Origin: Novosphingobium panipatense
GTDB taxonomy: Bacteria; Pseudomonadota; Alphaproteobacteria; Sphingomonadales; Sphingomonadaceae
Direction: 5' to 3'
DNA length: 64,000 nt
NCBI RefSeq assembly: GCF_002149965.1
Contig: NZ_MSQB01000017.1
Coordinates: 28,822 to 92,821, forward strand
Under the pieces are notes generated by a model that was not told the origin of the DNA, searched no databases, and saw nothing but the letters and a program-made list of their open reading frames with translations. Below, piece after piece: positions 25,492 through 43,450 of the stretch (the stretch's first letter is position 1; each line of letters starts with the position of its first letter). A program made the position numbers and the translations under genes.

Positions 25492-25495
<4 letters not shown>
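24140..25495 (+). CDS. DUF4350 domain-containing membrane protein
   Basis: A 451-residue protein with an N-terminal helix (WAVLALVLLGSALFLALLW) and a second helix near residues 314-338 (PPFLAATLCLLLAALVLGW). Between them lies a periplasmic-type domain starting GLNGYAAMARYLERRGHPVVRAR, the DUF4350 pattern related to the GATase-like domain of ABC-associated proteins. The cytoplasmic C-terminal 110 residues are Arg- and Ala-rich helices. It overlaps both neighbours by 4 bases (ATGA), implying fixed stoichiometry with the DUF4129 and MoxR proteins. Function unknown. Confidence 0.85.
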
Positions 25496-26526
<1,031 letters not shown>

Positions 26527-26544
26527 CCGGATGAGCGTGATTCG

Positions 26545-27873
26545 ATGAGCCTCGGTTCCGCCCCCATGGTTCCCACCGCGCGCGCGGCCGGGCTACTGGC
26601 GCTGGCCGCGCCGGTGGCGCTGGTGATCGGCGCCACCCGGCCAGAGGCCTGGGTCGTGGCCCCCCTTTTCGGGTTGGTCGTGCTGGCGCTCATCGTCGTG
26701 GATGCGCTGCTGGCCGGGCGGCTCGGGGATCTGCGCGTCGCGGTTCCGGGCGATGTCGAGGTCGGCGTTCCGTTCGACGCGGCGGTTACGCTGGACTTGT
26801 CCGGCGCCCGCGCCGCCCGCGTGGAACTGGCGCTGGAATGCGATCCCCGGCTGGCAAGCGGCGGCAGGGCGGGCCTCAGCCTGACGCGCGGGCCGGAAAA
26901 CTGGGGTGGAACCCTGAAGCTTCAGGCCTCCCGGCGCGGCACCGGGCGGATCTCGCGGACATGGCTGCGCTGGACCGGGCCGATGGGCCTTGGCGCGCGG
27001 CAGTTTCGCGGCGATCTGGACAAGGACGTGCGGGTCTGGCCGAACATTGCCGCCGTGCGCTCGCCTGCCTTGCAGACGTTCCTCAAGGACGCGCAGTTCG
27101 GCCTGATCGCCCGCCGCATCCGGGGCGAGGGTACCCAGTTCGAATCGCTGGCCGAATATCAGCCGGGCATGGACCGCCGCCGGATCGACTGGAAAAGTTC
27201 GGCGCGCCACGTCCATCTCTATGCCAAGGAATACGAGACCGAACGCAACAACCAGATCGTCTTCGCCTTCGATTGCGGGCAGACGATGTGCGAGCCGATC
27301 CAGGGTATGCCCCGGCTCGACCGCGCGGTCTCGGCGGCGCTCGCCACCGGCTATGTCGCGCTGAAGGGCGGCGACCGGGTCTCGCTGTTCGGTTTCGCGG
27401 CGCGCCCCGAAGTGGCGACGCCCTTCGTTACCGCCTCGCGCGATTTCCACCGCCTGCAGCGCGCGGCGGCCGGGCTGGAGTATCGCTCGGAAGAGCCCAA
27501 CTTCACCCTGGCCCTGGCGACTCTGGCCGCGCGGCTTCAGCGCCGCTCGCTGATCGTGGTCTTCTCGGACTTTACCGATCCCACCAGCGCCCAGCTCATG
27601 ATCGAATCGATCGGCCGCCTCGTCTCGCGCCACGTCGTGCTGTTCGTCACCATGGCGGATGATGAGCTGGAGGCGATCTCCGGGGCCGCGCCGGAAGACC
27701 TGGAAACGCTGTCCATGGCGGTTTCGGCCGATACCCTGCTGCGTCAGCGCGCGCTGGTGACGAAGAAGCTGCAACAGTTGGGCGTCGACGTGATCGAGGC
27801 GCCCTATCACACGATCGGCACGCGCCTGATCGACGCCTATCTCGAAATCAAGCGCTCGGGAGCGATCGGATGA
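26545..27873 (+). CDS. DUF58 domain-containing protein (VWA-like MoxR partner)
   Basis: A 442-residue protein with two N-terminal membrane segments (about residues 10-52: GLLALAAPVALVIGA and APLFGLVVLALIVVDALLA). A beta-rich region follows, then the DUF58 signature GMDRRRIDWKSSARH leading into a von Willebrand A-like fold (IVFAFDCGQTM). The metal-site pattern is incomplete, as is usual for DUF58. It is separated from the MoxR gene by 18 bases and overlaps the next gene by 4. Likely the target of MoxR remodelling at the membrane. Confidence 0.9.
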   Translation: MSLGSAPMVPTARAAGLLALAAPVALVIGATRPEAWVVAPLFGLVVLALIVVDALLAGRLGDLRVAVPGDVEVGVPFDAAVTLDLSGARAARVELALECDPRLASGGRAGLSLTRGPENWGGTLKLQASRRGTGRISRTWLRWTGPMGLGARQFRGDLDKDVRVWPNIAAVRSPALQTFLKDAQFGLIARRIRGEGTQFESLAEYQPGMDRRRIDWKSSARHVHLYAKEYETERNNQIVFAFDCGQTMCEPIQGMPRLDRAVSAALATGYVALKGGDRVSLFGFAARPEVATPFVTASRDFHRLQRAAAGLEYRSEEPNFTLALATLAARLQRRSLIVVFSDFTDPTSAQLMIESIGRLVSRHVVLFVTMADDELEAISGAAPEDLETLSMAVSADTLLRQRALVTKKLQQLGVDVIEAPYHTIGTRLIDAYLEIKRSGAIG

Positions 27874-28931
27874 ACCTCGCCGGCCTGTTCTCCAATTCGG
27901 GTCTGCCCGATTCCGTCGCCGCCATCGAAAGCGCCGCGCTGCGTTCCGACCGTTTCCGGCTGGAGCGCGAGGCGGATTGGCAAAGGCTGGAAGCGATCGT
28001 CAGCCGCATGGAAAAGGGGCGCCTGCGCCGCCTTTCCGACGAAGATCTGCTGGCCCTGCCGGGCCTCTACCGCACGGTGGCCTCCAGCCTTTCGATTGCC
28101 CGCGAGACATCGCTGGACGCCGCGACGCTGGCCTATCTGGAAGGGCTGGTGCAGCGCGCCTGGTTCGTCGTCTACGGTCCGCGCAGTTCGCTGTGGGACT
28201 GGCTGCGCGGCTTTCTGGGCGGCGGCTGGAGCGCGGCGGTGCGAACGATCTGGCTCGACATCCTGGTGGCGTTGGCGGTCATGGTGGCAGGTACGGCGGT
28301 CGGCTGGCTGCTCGTGGCGCATGACGTGGACTGGTATCACGCGCTGGTCGGCGGCGACATGGCGGGCGGGCGCGTGCCCGGCGCGACGCCGGAGGCCTTG
28401 CGCCGGACCCTGTTCGGTGAAGCCGACCGCAACGGCATGAGTCTGTTCGCCACCCAGCTTTTCAGCAACAATTCGCAAGTCTCGATCCTGGCCTTCGCGT
28501 TGGGATTCGCGTTCGGCATCCCTTCGCTGCTCCTGCTGATCCACAACATGGCGATGCTGGGGGCGATGCTCTGGCTCTACAACGGCGCGGGGCTGCTGGT
28601 CGATTTCGCGGGCTGGCTGGCCGTCCACGGCACGACGGAGCTTTTCGCGATCCTGCTGGCGGGCGCGGCGGGGCTGCATATCGGCCGTGCCCTGGCCTTT
28701 CCCGGCAATCGCCCCGTGCTTCAGGCCACGGCCGAGGCGGGCCGCCGCGCTGCGCTGGTCATGACCGGGGTGGTGCTGATGCTGATCGTCGCCGCGCTGC
28801 TTGAAGGTTTCGCGCGCCAGCTGGTGGACCAGACCTTCGGCCGCTTCGCGATCGGCGGCTTCATGCTGACCCTGTGGTGCGCCTATTTCTTCGCCTTCCG
28901 GGGCAATCGCGGCAAAGTGCGCAGCGCATGA
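27870..28931 (+). CDS. Stage II sporulation protein M-like (SpoIIM/DUF95) membrane protein
   Basis: A 353-residue protein. The N-terminal 110 residues are helical and soluble, then several membrane segments follow (VALAVMVAGTAVGWLLVA, ILAFALGFAFGIPSLLLLIHNMAMLGAMLWLY, LFAILLAGAAGLHIGRALAF, AALVMTGVVLMLIVAALLEGF and the last helix FAIGGFMLTLWCAYFFAF). This is the SpoIIM topology, with the conserved HGTTELFAI block. This bacterium does not sporulate, so the name reflects homology only. The family is often coded beside RDD proteins, as here. Confidence 0.88.
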   Translation: MNLAGLFSNSGLPDSVAAIESAALRSDRFRLEREADWQRLEAIVSRMEKGRLRRLSDEDLLALPGLYRTVASSLSIARETSLDAATLAYLEGLVQRAWFVVYGPRSSLWDWLRGFLGGGWSAAVRTIWLDILVALAVMVAGTAVGWLLVAHDVDWYHALVGGDMAGGRVPGATPEALRRTLFGEADRNGMSLFATQLFSNNSQVSILAFALGFAFGIPSLLLLIHNMAMLGAMLWLYNGAGLLVDFAGWLAVHGTTELFAILLAGAAGLHIGRALAFPGNRPVLQATAEAGRRAALVMTGVVLMLIVAALLEGFARQLVDQTFGRFAIGGFMLTLWCAYFFAFRGNRGKVRSA

Positions 28932-29881
28932 GCGTGGTCCCGACCCGCTATCGCCGCACCCGGCAGGACCGCGTGCTGGTGACGCCCGAGGGCATTTCGG
29001 TGCCCGTGACCGTCGCCAGCCGGGGTGCGCGGGCCGGAGCGCTGATTCTCGATTTCGTGGTGATCCTGGTGCTCATGGGCCTGACCACTTGGGGCCTGAT
29101 CGAGATCGCGGGCGGCGTCAGCGGCATCGATCGCAATCTCGATCAGAAGAACGCGCTCGGCCATGCGCTGCAGTTCCTGGTGATCCTCTGGGTCGTGGCG
29201 ATGTTCCTGTTCCGCAACGCCTATTTCCTGTTCTTCGAACTGGGGCCGCGCGGCGCCACGCCGGGCAAGCGGATCGTCGGCATCCGCATCGCCGCGCGCG
29301 ACGGCGGGCGGCTTACGGCGGAAATGGTGATCGCGCGCAACCTGCTGCGCGATATCGAGCTGTTCCTGCCGATCGTCTTCATCATGCAGGCGGGCGCGGA
29401 AAGCGGCATGGGCTGGCTCGCGGCCACCGGCTGGCTGGCCATCTTCCTGCTGATGCCCCTGTTCAACCGCGACGGGTTGCGCGCGGGCGACATGATCGCC
29501 GGAACCTGGGTGCTGGAGCGGCCGCGCCAGAAGCTGGAGGCGGCGATGTCGGTCGGTTCACCGGCCCCCGTTCCTGCCGAGCAGCAACCGGATGCGCCCC
29601 GCGCCGGAGACACGCGCCGCCACTACCGGTTTGAGGAAGCGGAACTGGCGGTCTACGGCGAATACGAGCTTCAAGCCCTCGAACGGGTGCTGCGCGACGA
29701 CCGCTCGCATTCGTTGGAGAACGTCTATCAGACAATCGCCCACAAGATCGGGCGGACCGACGGCTGGAACGACGAGCGCACCTTCTTGGAGGACTACTAC
29801 ACCCAGTTGCGCGCCCGGCTGGAAGCGGGCATGCGCATGGGCCGCCGCAAGGCCGACAAGTTTTCCGGGACCCAGGGATGA
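28928..29881 (+). CDS. RDD family membrane protein
   Basis: A 317-residue protein with the RDD domain: Arg in SRGARAGALILDFVV with the first conserved Asp inside the first helix, the FELGPRGATPGKRIVGIR loop, and the last Asp in NRDGLRAGDMIAGT. Three or four membrane helices are visible. After the domain, about 110 residues form a charged cytoplasmic region (LERVLRDDRSHSLENVYQTIAHKIG) with helical character. RDD proteins may be transporters or adaptors; none of that is proven here. It overlaps both neighbours by 4 bases. Confidence 0.9.
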   Translation: MSVVPTRYRRTRQDRVLVTPEGISVPVTVASRGARAGALILDFVVILVLMGLTTWGLIEIAGGVSGIDRNLDQKNALGHALQFLVILWVVAMFLFRNAYFLFFELGPRGATPGKRIVGIRIAARDGGRLTAEMVIARNLLRDIELFLPIVFIMQAGAESGMGWLAATGWLAIFLLMPLFNRDGLRAGDMIAGTWVLERPRQKLEAAMSVGSPAPVPAEQQPDAPRAGDTRRHYRFEEAELAVYGEYELQALERVLRDDRSHSLENVYQTIAHKIGRTDGWNDERTFLEDYYTQLRARLEAGMRMGRRKADKFSGTQG

Positions 29882-30345
29882 CGCTTAAATTTTCGTTGGT
29901 GCAGGACGATCTCACCGATCGCCGGGTGCTGGACCTGCTCCAGTTTCATCTCGACGAGATGCACCGCTGGTCGCCGCCCGAAAGCGTCCACGCCATGCCT
30001 GCGGAGCGTCTGCGCCAGCCGGACGTGACGTTCTTTTCGGCGTGGGACGGGGAGCGCGTGGTCGGCTGCGGCGCGATCAAGCACCTCGATGCGGAGCACG
30101 GCGAACTCAAGTCGATGCGCGCCGCGCCCGACTATCGCGGCAAGGGCGTGGGCAAGGCGATCCTGGTGCGCCTGATCGAGGAGGCCCGCGCGCGGGGCTA
30201 TGCGCGGGTCAGTCTGGAAACCGGGCGGCCCGAGCCGTTCCATGCGGCGCACGGGCTCTATCGCGCGCACGGTTTCGTGGAGTGCCCGCCCTTCGGCAGC
30301 TATGAGCCCGATCCTTTCTCCATGTGCATGACCAGGGAACTGTGA
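29878..30345 (+). CDS. GNAT family N-acetyltransferase (first of a pair)
   Basis: A 155-residue acetyltransferase with the acetyl-CoA pyrophosphate loop in YRGKGVGKAIL (R/QxxGxG/A), preceded by LKSMRAAPD and followed by ARVSLETGRPEPFHAAHGLYRAHGF. It resembles the YsnE/PhnO-like small acetyltransferases. The substrate cannot be read from sequence. It is coupled by a 4-base overlap to the RDD gene, so it is expressed with the MoxR cluster. Confidence 0.9.
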   Translation: MTLKFSLVQDDLTDRRVLDLLQFHLDEMHRWSPPESVHAMPAERLRQPDVTFFSAWDGERVVGCGAIKHLDAEHGELKSMRAAPDYRGKGVGKAILVRLIEEARARGYARVSLETGRPEPFHAAHGLYRAHGFVECPPFGSYEPDPFSMCMTREL

Positions 30346-30857
30346 TGAATCTGCGCCTCGCCGCCGCCGCCGATGCCGCCGCGCTGGCCGACCTTGGGGC
30401 GCGCAGCTTCGTCGCCAAGTTCGGGTACATGTATACGCCGGAGGATCTCGCCGATTTCCTGGCCGATTCGCATAGCGAGGCGAAGGCCGCGAAGGAGATC
30501 GCCGATCCGTCCATGCGGGTGTTCCTTGCCGAGGAAGAAGGCAGGCTGCTGGGGTTCTGCAAGCTGGTGCTCGCCTGCGGCTGGCCCGACCATGCGCGCG
30601 GGCAGAGCGTGATCGAGCTCAAGCAGCTCTACACCGATCCGCAGACCACCGGACGCGGGATCGGCACGGTATTGATGGACCGGGCACTGGAAATCGCTCG
30701 TGAACAGGCTGCCGACGAAGTGCAGCTGTCCGTGTGGAGCGGCAACGAAGGCGCGCAGCGGTTCTATGCGCGCTACGGTTTCGCGAAAGTGGCCGACATC
30801 TACTTCATGGTCGGCGAGCAGCGGGACGACGAGTTTCTCTACGCCCGGATGATGTGA
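30345..30857 (+). CDS. GNAT family N-acetyltransferase (second of a pair)
   Basis: A 170-residue acetyltransferase with LKQLYTDPQTTGRGIGTVLM as the acetyl-CoA binding segment and WSGNEGAQRFYARYGF as the C-terminal motif. The start overlaps the stop of the first GNAT gene by one base (TGATG), supporting ATG at 30345 rather than the longer frame. It is not closely similar to the first GNAT by eye, so this is not a recent duplication. Last gene of the operon, ending 8 bases before a convergent gene. Confidence 0.9.
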   Translation: MNLRLAAAADAAALADLGARSFVAKFGYMYTPEDLADFLADSHSEAKAAKEIADPSMRVFLAEEEGRLLGFCKLVLACGWPDHARGQSVIELKQLYTDPQTTGRGIGTVLMDRALEIAREQAADEVQLSVWSGNEGAQRFYARYGFAKVADIYFMVGEQRDDEFLYARMM

Positions 30858-30865
30858 GGCGTGTT

Positions 30866-31984
30866 CTACCGCCTCTGCCGGCGCTCCATGGGCAGCGTGG
30901 GCTTGTGCGAATCCGATAGCGCCCTGGCCTGGGCGGCGGGCAGGCCGAGGTCGGTGAGCGCCCGTTCCAGCGCCTGCTCCTTGGGCACGGCCTCATCCGG
31001 CGCGACGCCGTCTCCTTCCCAGTCCTTGCCGGTCGTAGGATCGTAAGTACGCCCCACCGGCAGGAAAACCGCGAGACCGCCCGGCAGATCGACCTGACCG
31101 CCGAAATGGTTCGCCCCGGCTGTCGGCTCTCCCACCAGGGTCGCGCGATGGGTGATCTTCATGGCAAGGGCGAAATGCTCGGCGGCAGAGGCCGTGCGGG
31201 GGCCGGTGAGCAGGTAGACTTTGGCGCTGCGCAGCCGGGTATCGGCATTGGGCGTGACCCAATGCTCGCGGCGCACCATGCGCGGGTCAGGCAGCAGCTT
31301 CATCGAGGGGATGCCCGCGATGGGAGAGCCGAGTTCCTCTTCGGCGGCGCGCGGGCTTTCCATCGTCACCAGCCGCGTCGGTATGGCGAAGAGCCAGGGC
31401 AGCATGACGTCCATCTGCTGGACCCCGCCGCCGTGATGGGTGCGCAAGTCGAAGATCAAGGCCCGGGCGGCGGCGTGATCGGCCATGAACTGCGCCATGG
31501 CGCGGGTGGTCGCCTCGTCGTCGGGAAATTCGTTGATGCGGATATAGGCCACGCCCGGCGCGATCCAGCCGGGCTGCTCGTAGAGCGGGATGGGCGGGCG
31601 TGTCGCCGTCGCTGCCGCGCCTGCCTGGGACGAGGCTTCCGGCTCGGCGGCCCAGACGCGCAAGTGGCCGTCCGGTGCGGCCGATTGGAGATCCGCAGTC
31701 ATTGCCCTGGCGGCTTCGTCCTTCGGCAGCGCGGCGTAGCGACCCGCGCCGACGGCACCGCGCAAGGTGGCGGCATAGCGGGCGCCCTGCTCGGGGGAGA
31801 TAAACATGCGTTCCAGCAGGTCCGCCAGCTTGCAGGCAGCCGCATCGTTGCTCTCGGGCGCTGCGGCAGGGCAGGGTGAGGGGGGAGATGACGACACAGG
31901 CGGCGGCGCGGCGAGCGCCGTCCCCGAGGCCAGCGCAGAGGCGATCGAGAGGGGCAGGGCGAGGGCTGAAACGATGCTCTTCAT
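30866..31984 (-). CDS. Exported S41 family (C-terminal processing/IRBP-like) peptidase
   Basis: A 372-residue protein with a Sec signal (MKSIVSALALPLSIASALASG, cut near ALA). A Pro/Ser linker and an S41-type core follow: GVAYIRINEFPDDEAT, IFDLRTHHGGG, and the nucleophile region YLLTGPRTASAAEHFA, with the candidate Ser in TASAAE. GEPTAGANHFG and GVAPDEAV complete the fold. No PDZ domain is seen, so it is closer to the tricorn/IRBP-like short forms than to CtpA. The target is unknown. Confidence 0.87.
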   Translation of the reverse strand: MKSIVSALALPLSIASALASGTALAAPPPVSSSPPSPCPAAAPESNDAAACKLADLLERMFISPEQGARYAATLRGAVGAGRYAALPKDEAARAMTADLQSAAPDGHLRVWAAEPEASSQAGAAATATRPPIPLYEQPGWIAPGVAYIRINEFPDDEATTRAMAQFMADHAAARALIFDLRTHHGGGVQQMDVMLPWLFAIPTRLVTMESPRAAEEELGSPIAGIPSMKLLPDPRMVRREHWVTPNADTRLRSAKVYLLTGPRTASAAEHFALAMKITHRATLVGEPTAGANHFGGQVDLPGGLAVFLPVGRTYDPTTGKDWEGDGVAPDEAVPKEQALERALTDLGLPAAQARALSDSHKPTLPMERRQRR

Positions 31985-32129
31985 GGCGGACTTTCGGGTG
32001 TCTTCTCTGCCTTGGAGAATGCCCCGATTCCCCGGAAAACGACAAATGCCCCCGACGGCAGGTTTCAGGCTTTCGTCGAATGCCGCAATGGTGCTTCAAA
32101 CCGTCACCGCAAAGGCCTATAGGGGCGGC

Positions 32130-33269
32130 ATGTCATCCGTACGTCCCTGGCGCGACATCGAGCGCCGCAAGAGCCGCCAGATCATGGTCGGCAATGTGCC
32201 CGTCGGCGGCGATGCCCCGATCACGGTGCAGACCATGACCAATACCCTCACGTCCGACGCGAAGGCGACGATCGAACAGATCCGCCGCTGCGAGGATGCC
32301 GGGGCGGACCTGATCCGCGTTTCCTGCCCGGACGTGGAGAGCACGGCGGCGATGAAGGAAATCGTCCGCGCCGCCCGTGTGCCGCTGATCGCGGACATCC
32401 ATTTCCATTACAAGCGGGCGCTTGAGGCCGCCGATGCCGGTGCCGCCTGCCTGCGCATCAATCCCGGCAATATCGGCTCCGACGACCGCGTTGCCGAAGT
32501 GGTGCGCGCCGCCAAGGCCAACGGCTGTGCGATCCGCATCGGCGTCAATGCGGGCAGTCTCGAAAAGGACCTTCTGGAAAAGTACGGCGAGCCGTGCCCC
32601 GAAGCGCTCGTCGAATCGGCGCTGGATCACATCAAGCTGCTCCAGGATCATGACTTCCACGAATACAAGGTGGCGGTGAAGGCCAGCGACGTGTTCCTGG
32701 CCGTTGCCGCCTATCAGGGCCTTGCCGATGCGGTGGACTGTCCGCTGCACCTGGGCATTACCGAGGCGGGCGGGCTGATCGGGGGCACCGTGAAGTCCTC
32801 CATCGGCATGGGCATGCTGCTCTGGTCCGGCATCGGCGACACCCTGCGCGTCTCGCTTTCGGCTGAGCCGGAAGAGGAAGTGCGCGTCGGCTTCGAGATG
32901 CTCAAGGCGCTGGGCCTGCGGACGCGCGGCGTGCGCGTGGTGTCCTGCCCCAGCTGTGCGCGGCAGGGCTTCGACGTGATCCGCACGGTAGAGGCGCTGG
33001 AAGACCGCCTCCAGCACATCAAGACCCCACTCTCGCTCTCGGTGCTCGGCTGCGTCGTGAACGGCCCCGGCGAGGCGCGCGAGACCGACATCGGCCTGAC
33101 CGGTGGCGGCAACGGCAAGCACATGGTCTACCTTTCGGGCGTGACCGACCATGTCGTCCAGTCCGAGGACATGCTCGACCATATCGTCAAGCTGGTAGAG
33201 GCCAAGGCCGCCGAGATCGAAGCGGCGAACGAGGCACAGGCCCAGGCCCCGGCCCAGGCAGCCGAATGA
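32130..33269 (+). CDS. ispG: 4-hydroxy-3-methylbut-2-enyl diphosphate synthase (flavodoxin)
   Basis: Iron-sulfur enzyme of the MEP isoprenoid pathway, reducing MEcPP to HMBPP. In 379 residues: PITVQTMTNTLTSDAKATIEQI at the TIM-barrel start, ADIHFHYKRALEA, and the three cluster cysteines in VSCPSCARQGFDV and LGCVVNGPGEA, followed by the Glu ligand in this last motif. The ATG at 32130 has AGGGGCGG just upstream. The open frame continues far upstream but overlaps the divergent S41 gene. The C-terminus has an Ala/Gln tail. Confidence 0.97.
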   Translation: MSSVRPWRDIERRKSRQIMVGNVPVGGDAPITVQTMTNTLTSDAKATIEQIRRCEDAGADLIRVSCPDVESTAAMKEIVRAARVPLIADIHFHYKRALEAADAGAACLRINPGNIGSDDRVAEVVRAAKANGCAIRIGVNAGSLEKDLLEKYGEPCPEALVESALDHIKLLQDHDFHEYKVAVKASDVFLAVAAYQGLADAVDCPLHLGITEAGGLIGGTVKSSIGMGMLLWSGIGDTLRVSLSAEPEEEVRVGFEMLKALGLRTRGVRVVSCPSCARQGFDVIRTVEALEDRLQHIKTPLSLSVLGCVVNGPGEARETDIGLTGGGNGKHMVYLSGVTDHVVQSEDMLDHIVKLVEAKAAEIEAANEAQAQAPAQAAE

Positions 33270-33279
33270 CTCCTGCCGA

Positions 33280-34020
33280 ATGAGTTTCAGCCAGCGCATG
33301 GGCGGGGAGGTACGCGCTTTCCTCGCCTCGCTGCGTGACGGCGTCAGGCTGTGGAAGCTGGCGCCGATCATCCCCGCGCTCGCCGTGCTGCCGGAGTTCG
33401 CGCAGCATGTCGTCGAGATAAGGCTGGGCATGTTCGCCAGCCACGATGCCTTCGCTGCGTTCGGTTCCGCGCCCGCGCGGATGTCGCTGGGGGCGATCAA
33501 GATGGCGGGGTTCCTTATCGCCATCCTGCTGGCCGCGCGCTTCTGGGCCAATCGGGCGGAAGGCGCGCGGTTCTGGAGCCTTGCCGGGATCGGCTGGAAG
33601 CAGGTGCTGCTGGGCTTTGCCGTGCAGGTGCTGTGCTCGATCCCCGGCCTCTTCGACTTTCGCCTGCCGCCTGCCGGGCAGTTCGCACTTTCGGGATCGC
33701 TCTTCGTGGCCAGCCTGCCGGGTCTGGTGCTGATGATCGGCGGACTGCTGGGAGACCGGACCAGCGGGTTGAAGCACGCCTATCGGAACGGCTGGGGGCA
33801 GGCGTTGCGCATGGCGCTCTTTACCGGGCCGGTCTTCGCGCTGTTGCAGCAGCTCCATCACGGCAACCACGTCTTCGCGCTCGGCAAGCCCTTGGCGGTG
33901 GTCTGGGGATTGATGACCTGGGATGCCCTGCTGGTCGGCCTGATCGCGACCATGGTGGGGACGGGGCTTTACTACGGCTATCGGGGCGGGCGCTTCCTTA
34001 GCTCGTCATTGCGAGCGTAG
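33280..34020 (+). CDS. Hypothetical polytopic membrane protein
   Basis: A 246-residue protein, 10 bases after ispG and probably co-transcribed. Five likely helices: WKLAPIIPALAVLPEF, GAIKMAGFLIAILLAARFW, QVLLGFAVQVLCSIPGLF, GSLFVASLPGLVLMIGGLLG, and AVVWGLMTWDALLVGLIATMVGTGLYYG. I do not recognise the family. The final residues (SSSLRA) and stop are encoded by a GTCATTGCGAGCG string, a common sphingomonad intergenic repeat. The original C-terminus may therefore have been altered by a repeat insertion. Confidence 0.8.
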   Translation: MSFSQRMGGEVRAFLASLRDGVRLWKLAPIIPALAVLPEFAQHVVEIRLGMFASHDAFAAFGSAPARMSLGAIKMAGFLIAILLAARFWANRAEGARFWSLAGIGWKQVLLGFAVQVLCSIPGLFDFRLPPAGQFALSGSLFVASLPGLVLMIGGLLGDRTSGLKHAYRNGWGQALRMALFTGPVFALLQQLHHGNHVFALGKPLAVVWGLMTWDALLVGLIATMVGTGLYYGYRGGRFLSSSLRA

Positions 34021-34066
34021 CGCGCCGCTCGATCGAGATGCCAGGTCGAGGGGGCAGGGGCCGTCC

Positions 34067-34174
34067 TCAGGCCACCCCTCCGATCCCCGCAAGGCTGGAC
34101 CAGACTGCGAACGCGGCCATGGCGATGACCGAGGCCATCGCTGCGGGTACGAACTTGGACTCGGGGTTGCCCAT
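34067..34174 (-). CDS. Possible 35-residue single-helix membrane peptide
   Basis: MGNPESKFVPAAMASVIAMA followed by AFAVWSSLAGIGGVA: a short polar N-terminus and one hydrophobic helix, with AAGG 11 bases upstream. It lies in the 340-base gap between the membrane protein gene and the rpoC terminator and is otherwise isolated. Its composition (small, one helix, clean start and stop) fits known bacterial membrane micropeptides. No family was recognised and it may be chance. Confidence 0.45.
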   Translation of the reverse strand: MGNPESKFVPAAMASVIAMAAFAVWSSLAGIGGVA

Positions 34175-34300
34175 CTGGAATCAGCCTTGCGGAGCGAACG
34201 GAAGGTAGCCCCTCTATGCCCGTGACGGGGCGGGTAGGCCATGTCGCCGGTCGAGCTTGGTAAGCCGCCCATCGAAGCGTTTGTCATCGAACTTCATGCA

Positions 34301-34334
34301 AAAGGCCCCGCCGGATCGCTCCGGCGGGGCCTTT
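34301..34334. terminator. rpoC terminator
   Basis: AAAGGCCCCGCCGGA pairs with TCCGGCGGGGCCTTT around a 4-base loop, 30 bases after the rpoC stop on the minus strand, with A/T runs on both ends. Confidence 0.93.
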
Positions 34335-34363
34335 CGTGTGCCTGTCAGGCGGAGGCGGGAAGC

Positions 34364-38668
<4,305 letters not shown>

Positions 38669-38741
38669 AGTTTCAGTCCCCTGGGGGTGAATTCTCTAGG
38701 CGGAAGGTGGGAGGGCGGAGCGCGAACCCCGCCCGATCCCG

Positions 38742-42896
<4,155 letters not shown>

Positions 42897-43006
42897 GAGC
42901 TGGTCTTTGCCTCTTCGCTTCTGAGGCCGATTCGCATGAACCGGCCCGTAAAAATTCGTCGTCGCGAGTGACGTTTTCCCTGCCTGGAGGCAGGGCATCC
43001 AAACGC

Positions 43007-43057
43007 CAAAAGGCCGCCCGGCACGCGCGCAAAACCTGGGGTTTTACAGTTGCGGCC
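43007..43057 (-). promoter_or_regulatory. Attenuator-like structure in the rpoB leader
   Basis: On the minus strand GGCCGC (43057-43052) can pair with GCGGCC (43017-43012), which is followed by TTTT. Inside, AAAACC and GGTTTT form a second small stem around CCA. A further hairpin, CCCTGCCT/AGGCAGGG, lies at 42978-42995. The arrangement resembles a leader terminator, but the T run is short. Confidence 0.4.
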
Positions 43058-43154
43058 AGCAGCCTTCTGCGTCAGATGAAACCCGTATCGCTTCCTTCCC
43101 GAGCTCGTTCCCGCGCATGAACGAACCTTGCTCGAAGCGATCGAGCGAGGGCGT

Positions 43155-43183
43155 CATATAGAAGTGGGCAGGGTCGATGTCAA
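43155..43183 (-). promoter_or_regulatory. Consensus-like sigma70 promoter of rpoBC
   Basis: On the minus strand, TTGACA (perfect -35) is followed after exactly 17 bases by TATATG (-10). Transcription would start near 43148, giving a leader of about 250 bases before rpoB. It is one of the best promoter matches in this GC-rich window. Confidence 0.75.
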
Positions 43184-43450
43184 ACGGTCCGGTGCGGCGC
43201 CCGGGGTGATAGAGGGTGTTCGGGCGGTCGGTGGTGCCACGATGCAAGAATCGAAAAAGTCGAGGCGTGTTCTGGGCGTGATCGGTGAATGAACACGCCG
43301 GTCCTTGATGGCGTCTCGGCAAGGAAGGTTTTTTGTCTCCTTGTGTGCTGTTGTTCGTACAAGACTGCATTTCGTCGGTATTTTTATTTCAGCTCGTCCC
43401 TGCTGTTGCGGATTTCTGTAACCCCATCGTGGCTCAGGCATTCAATCTGC

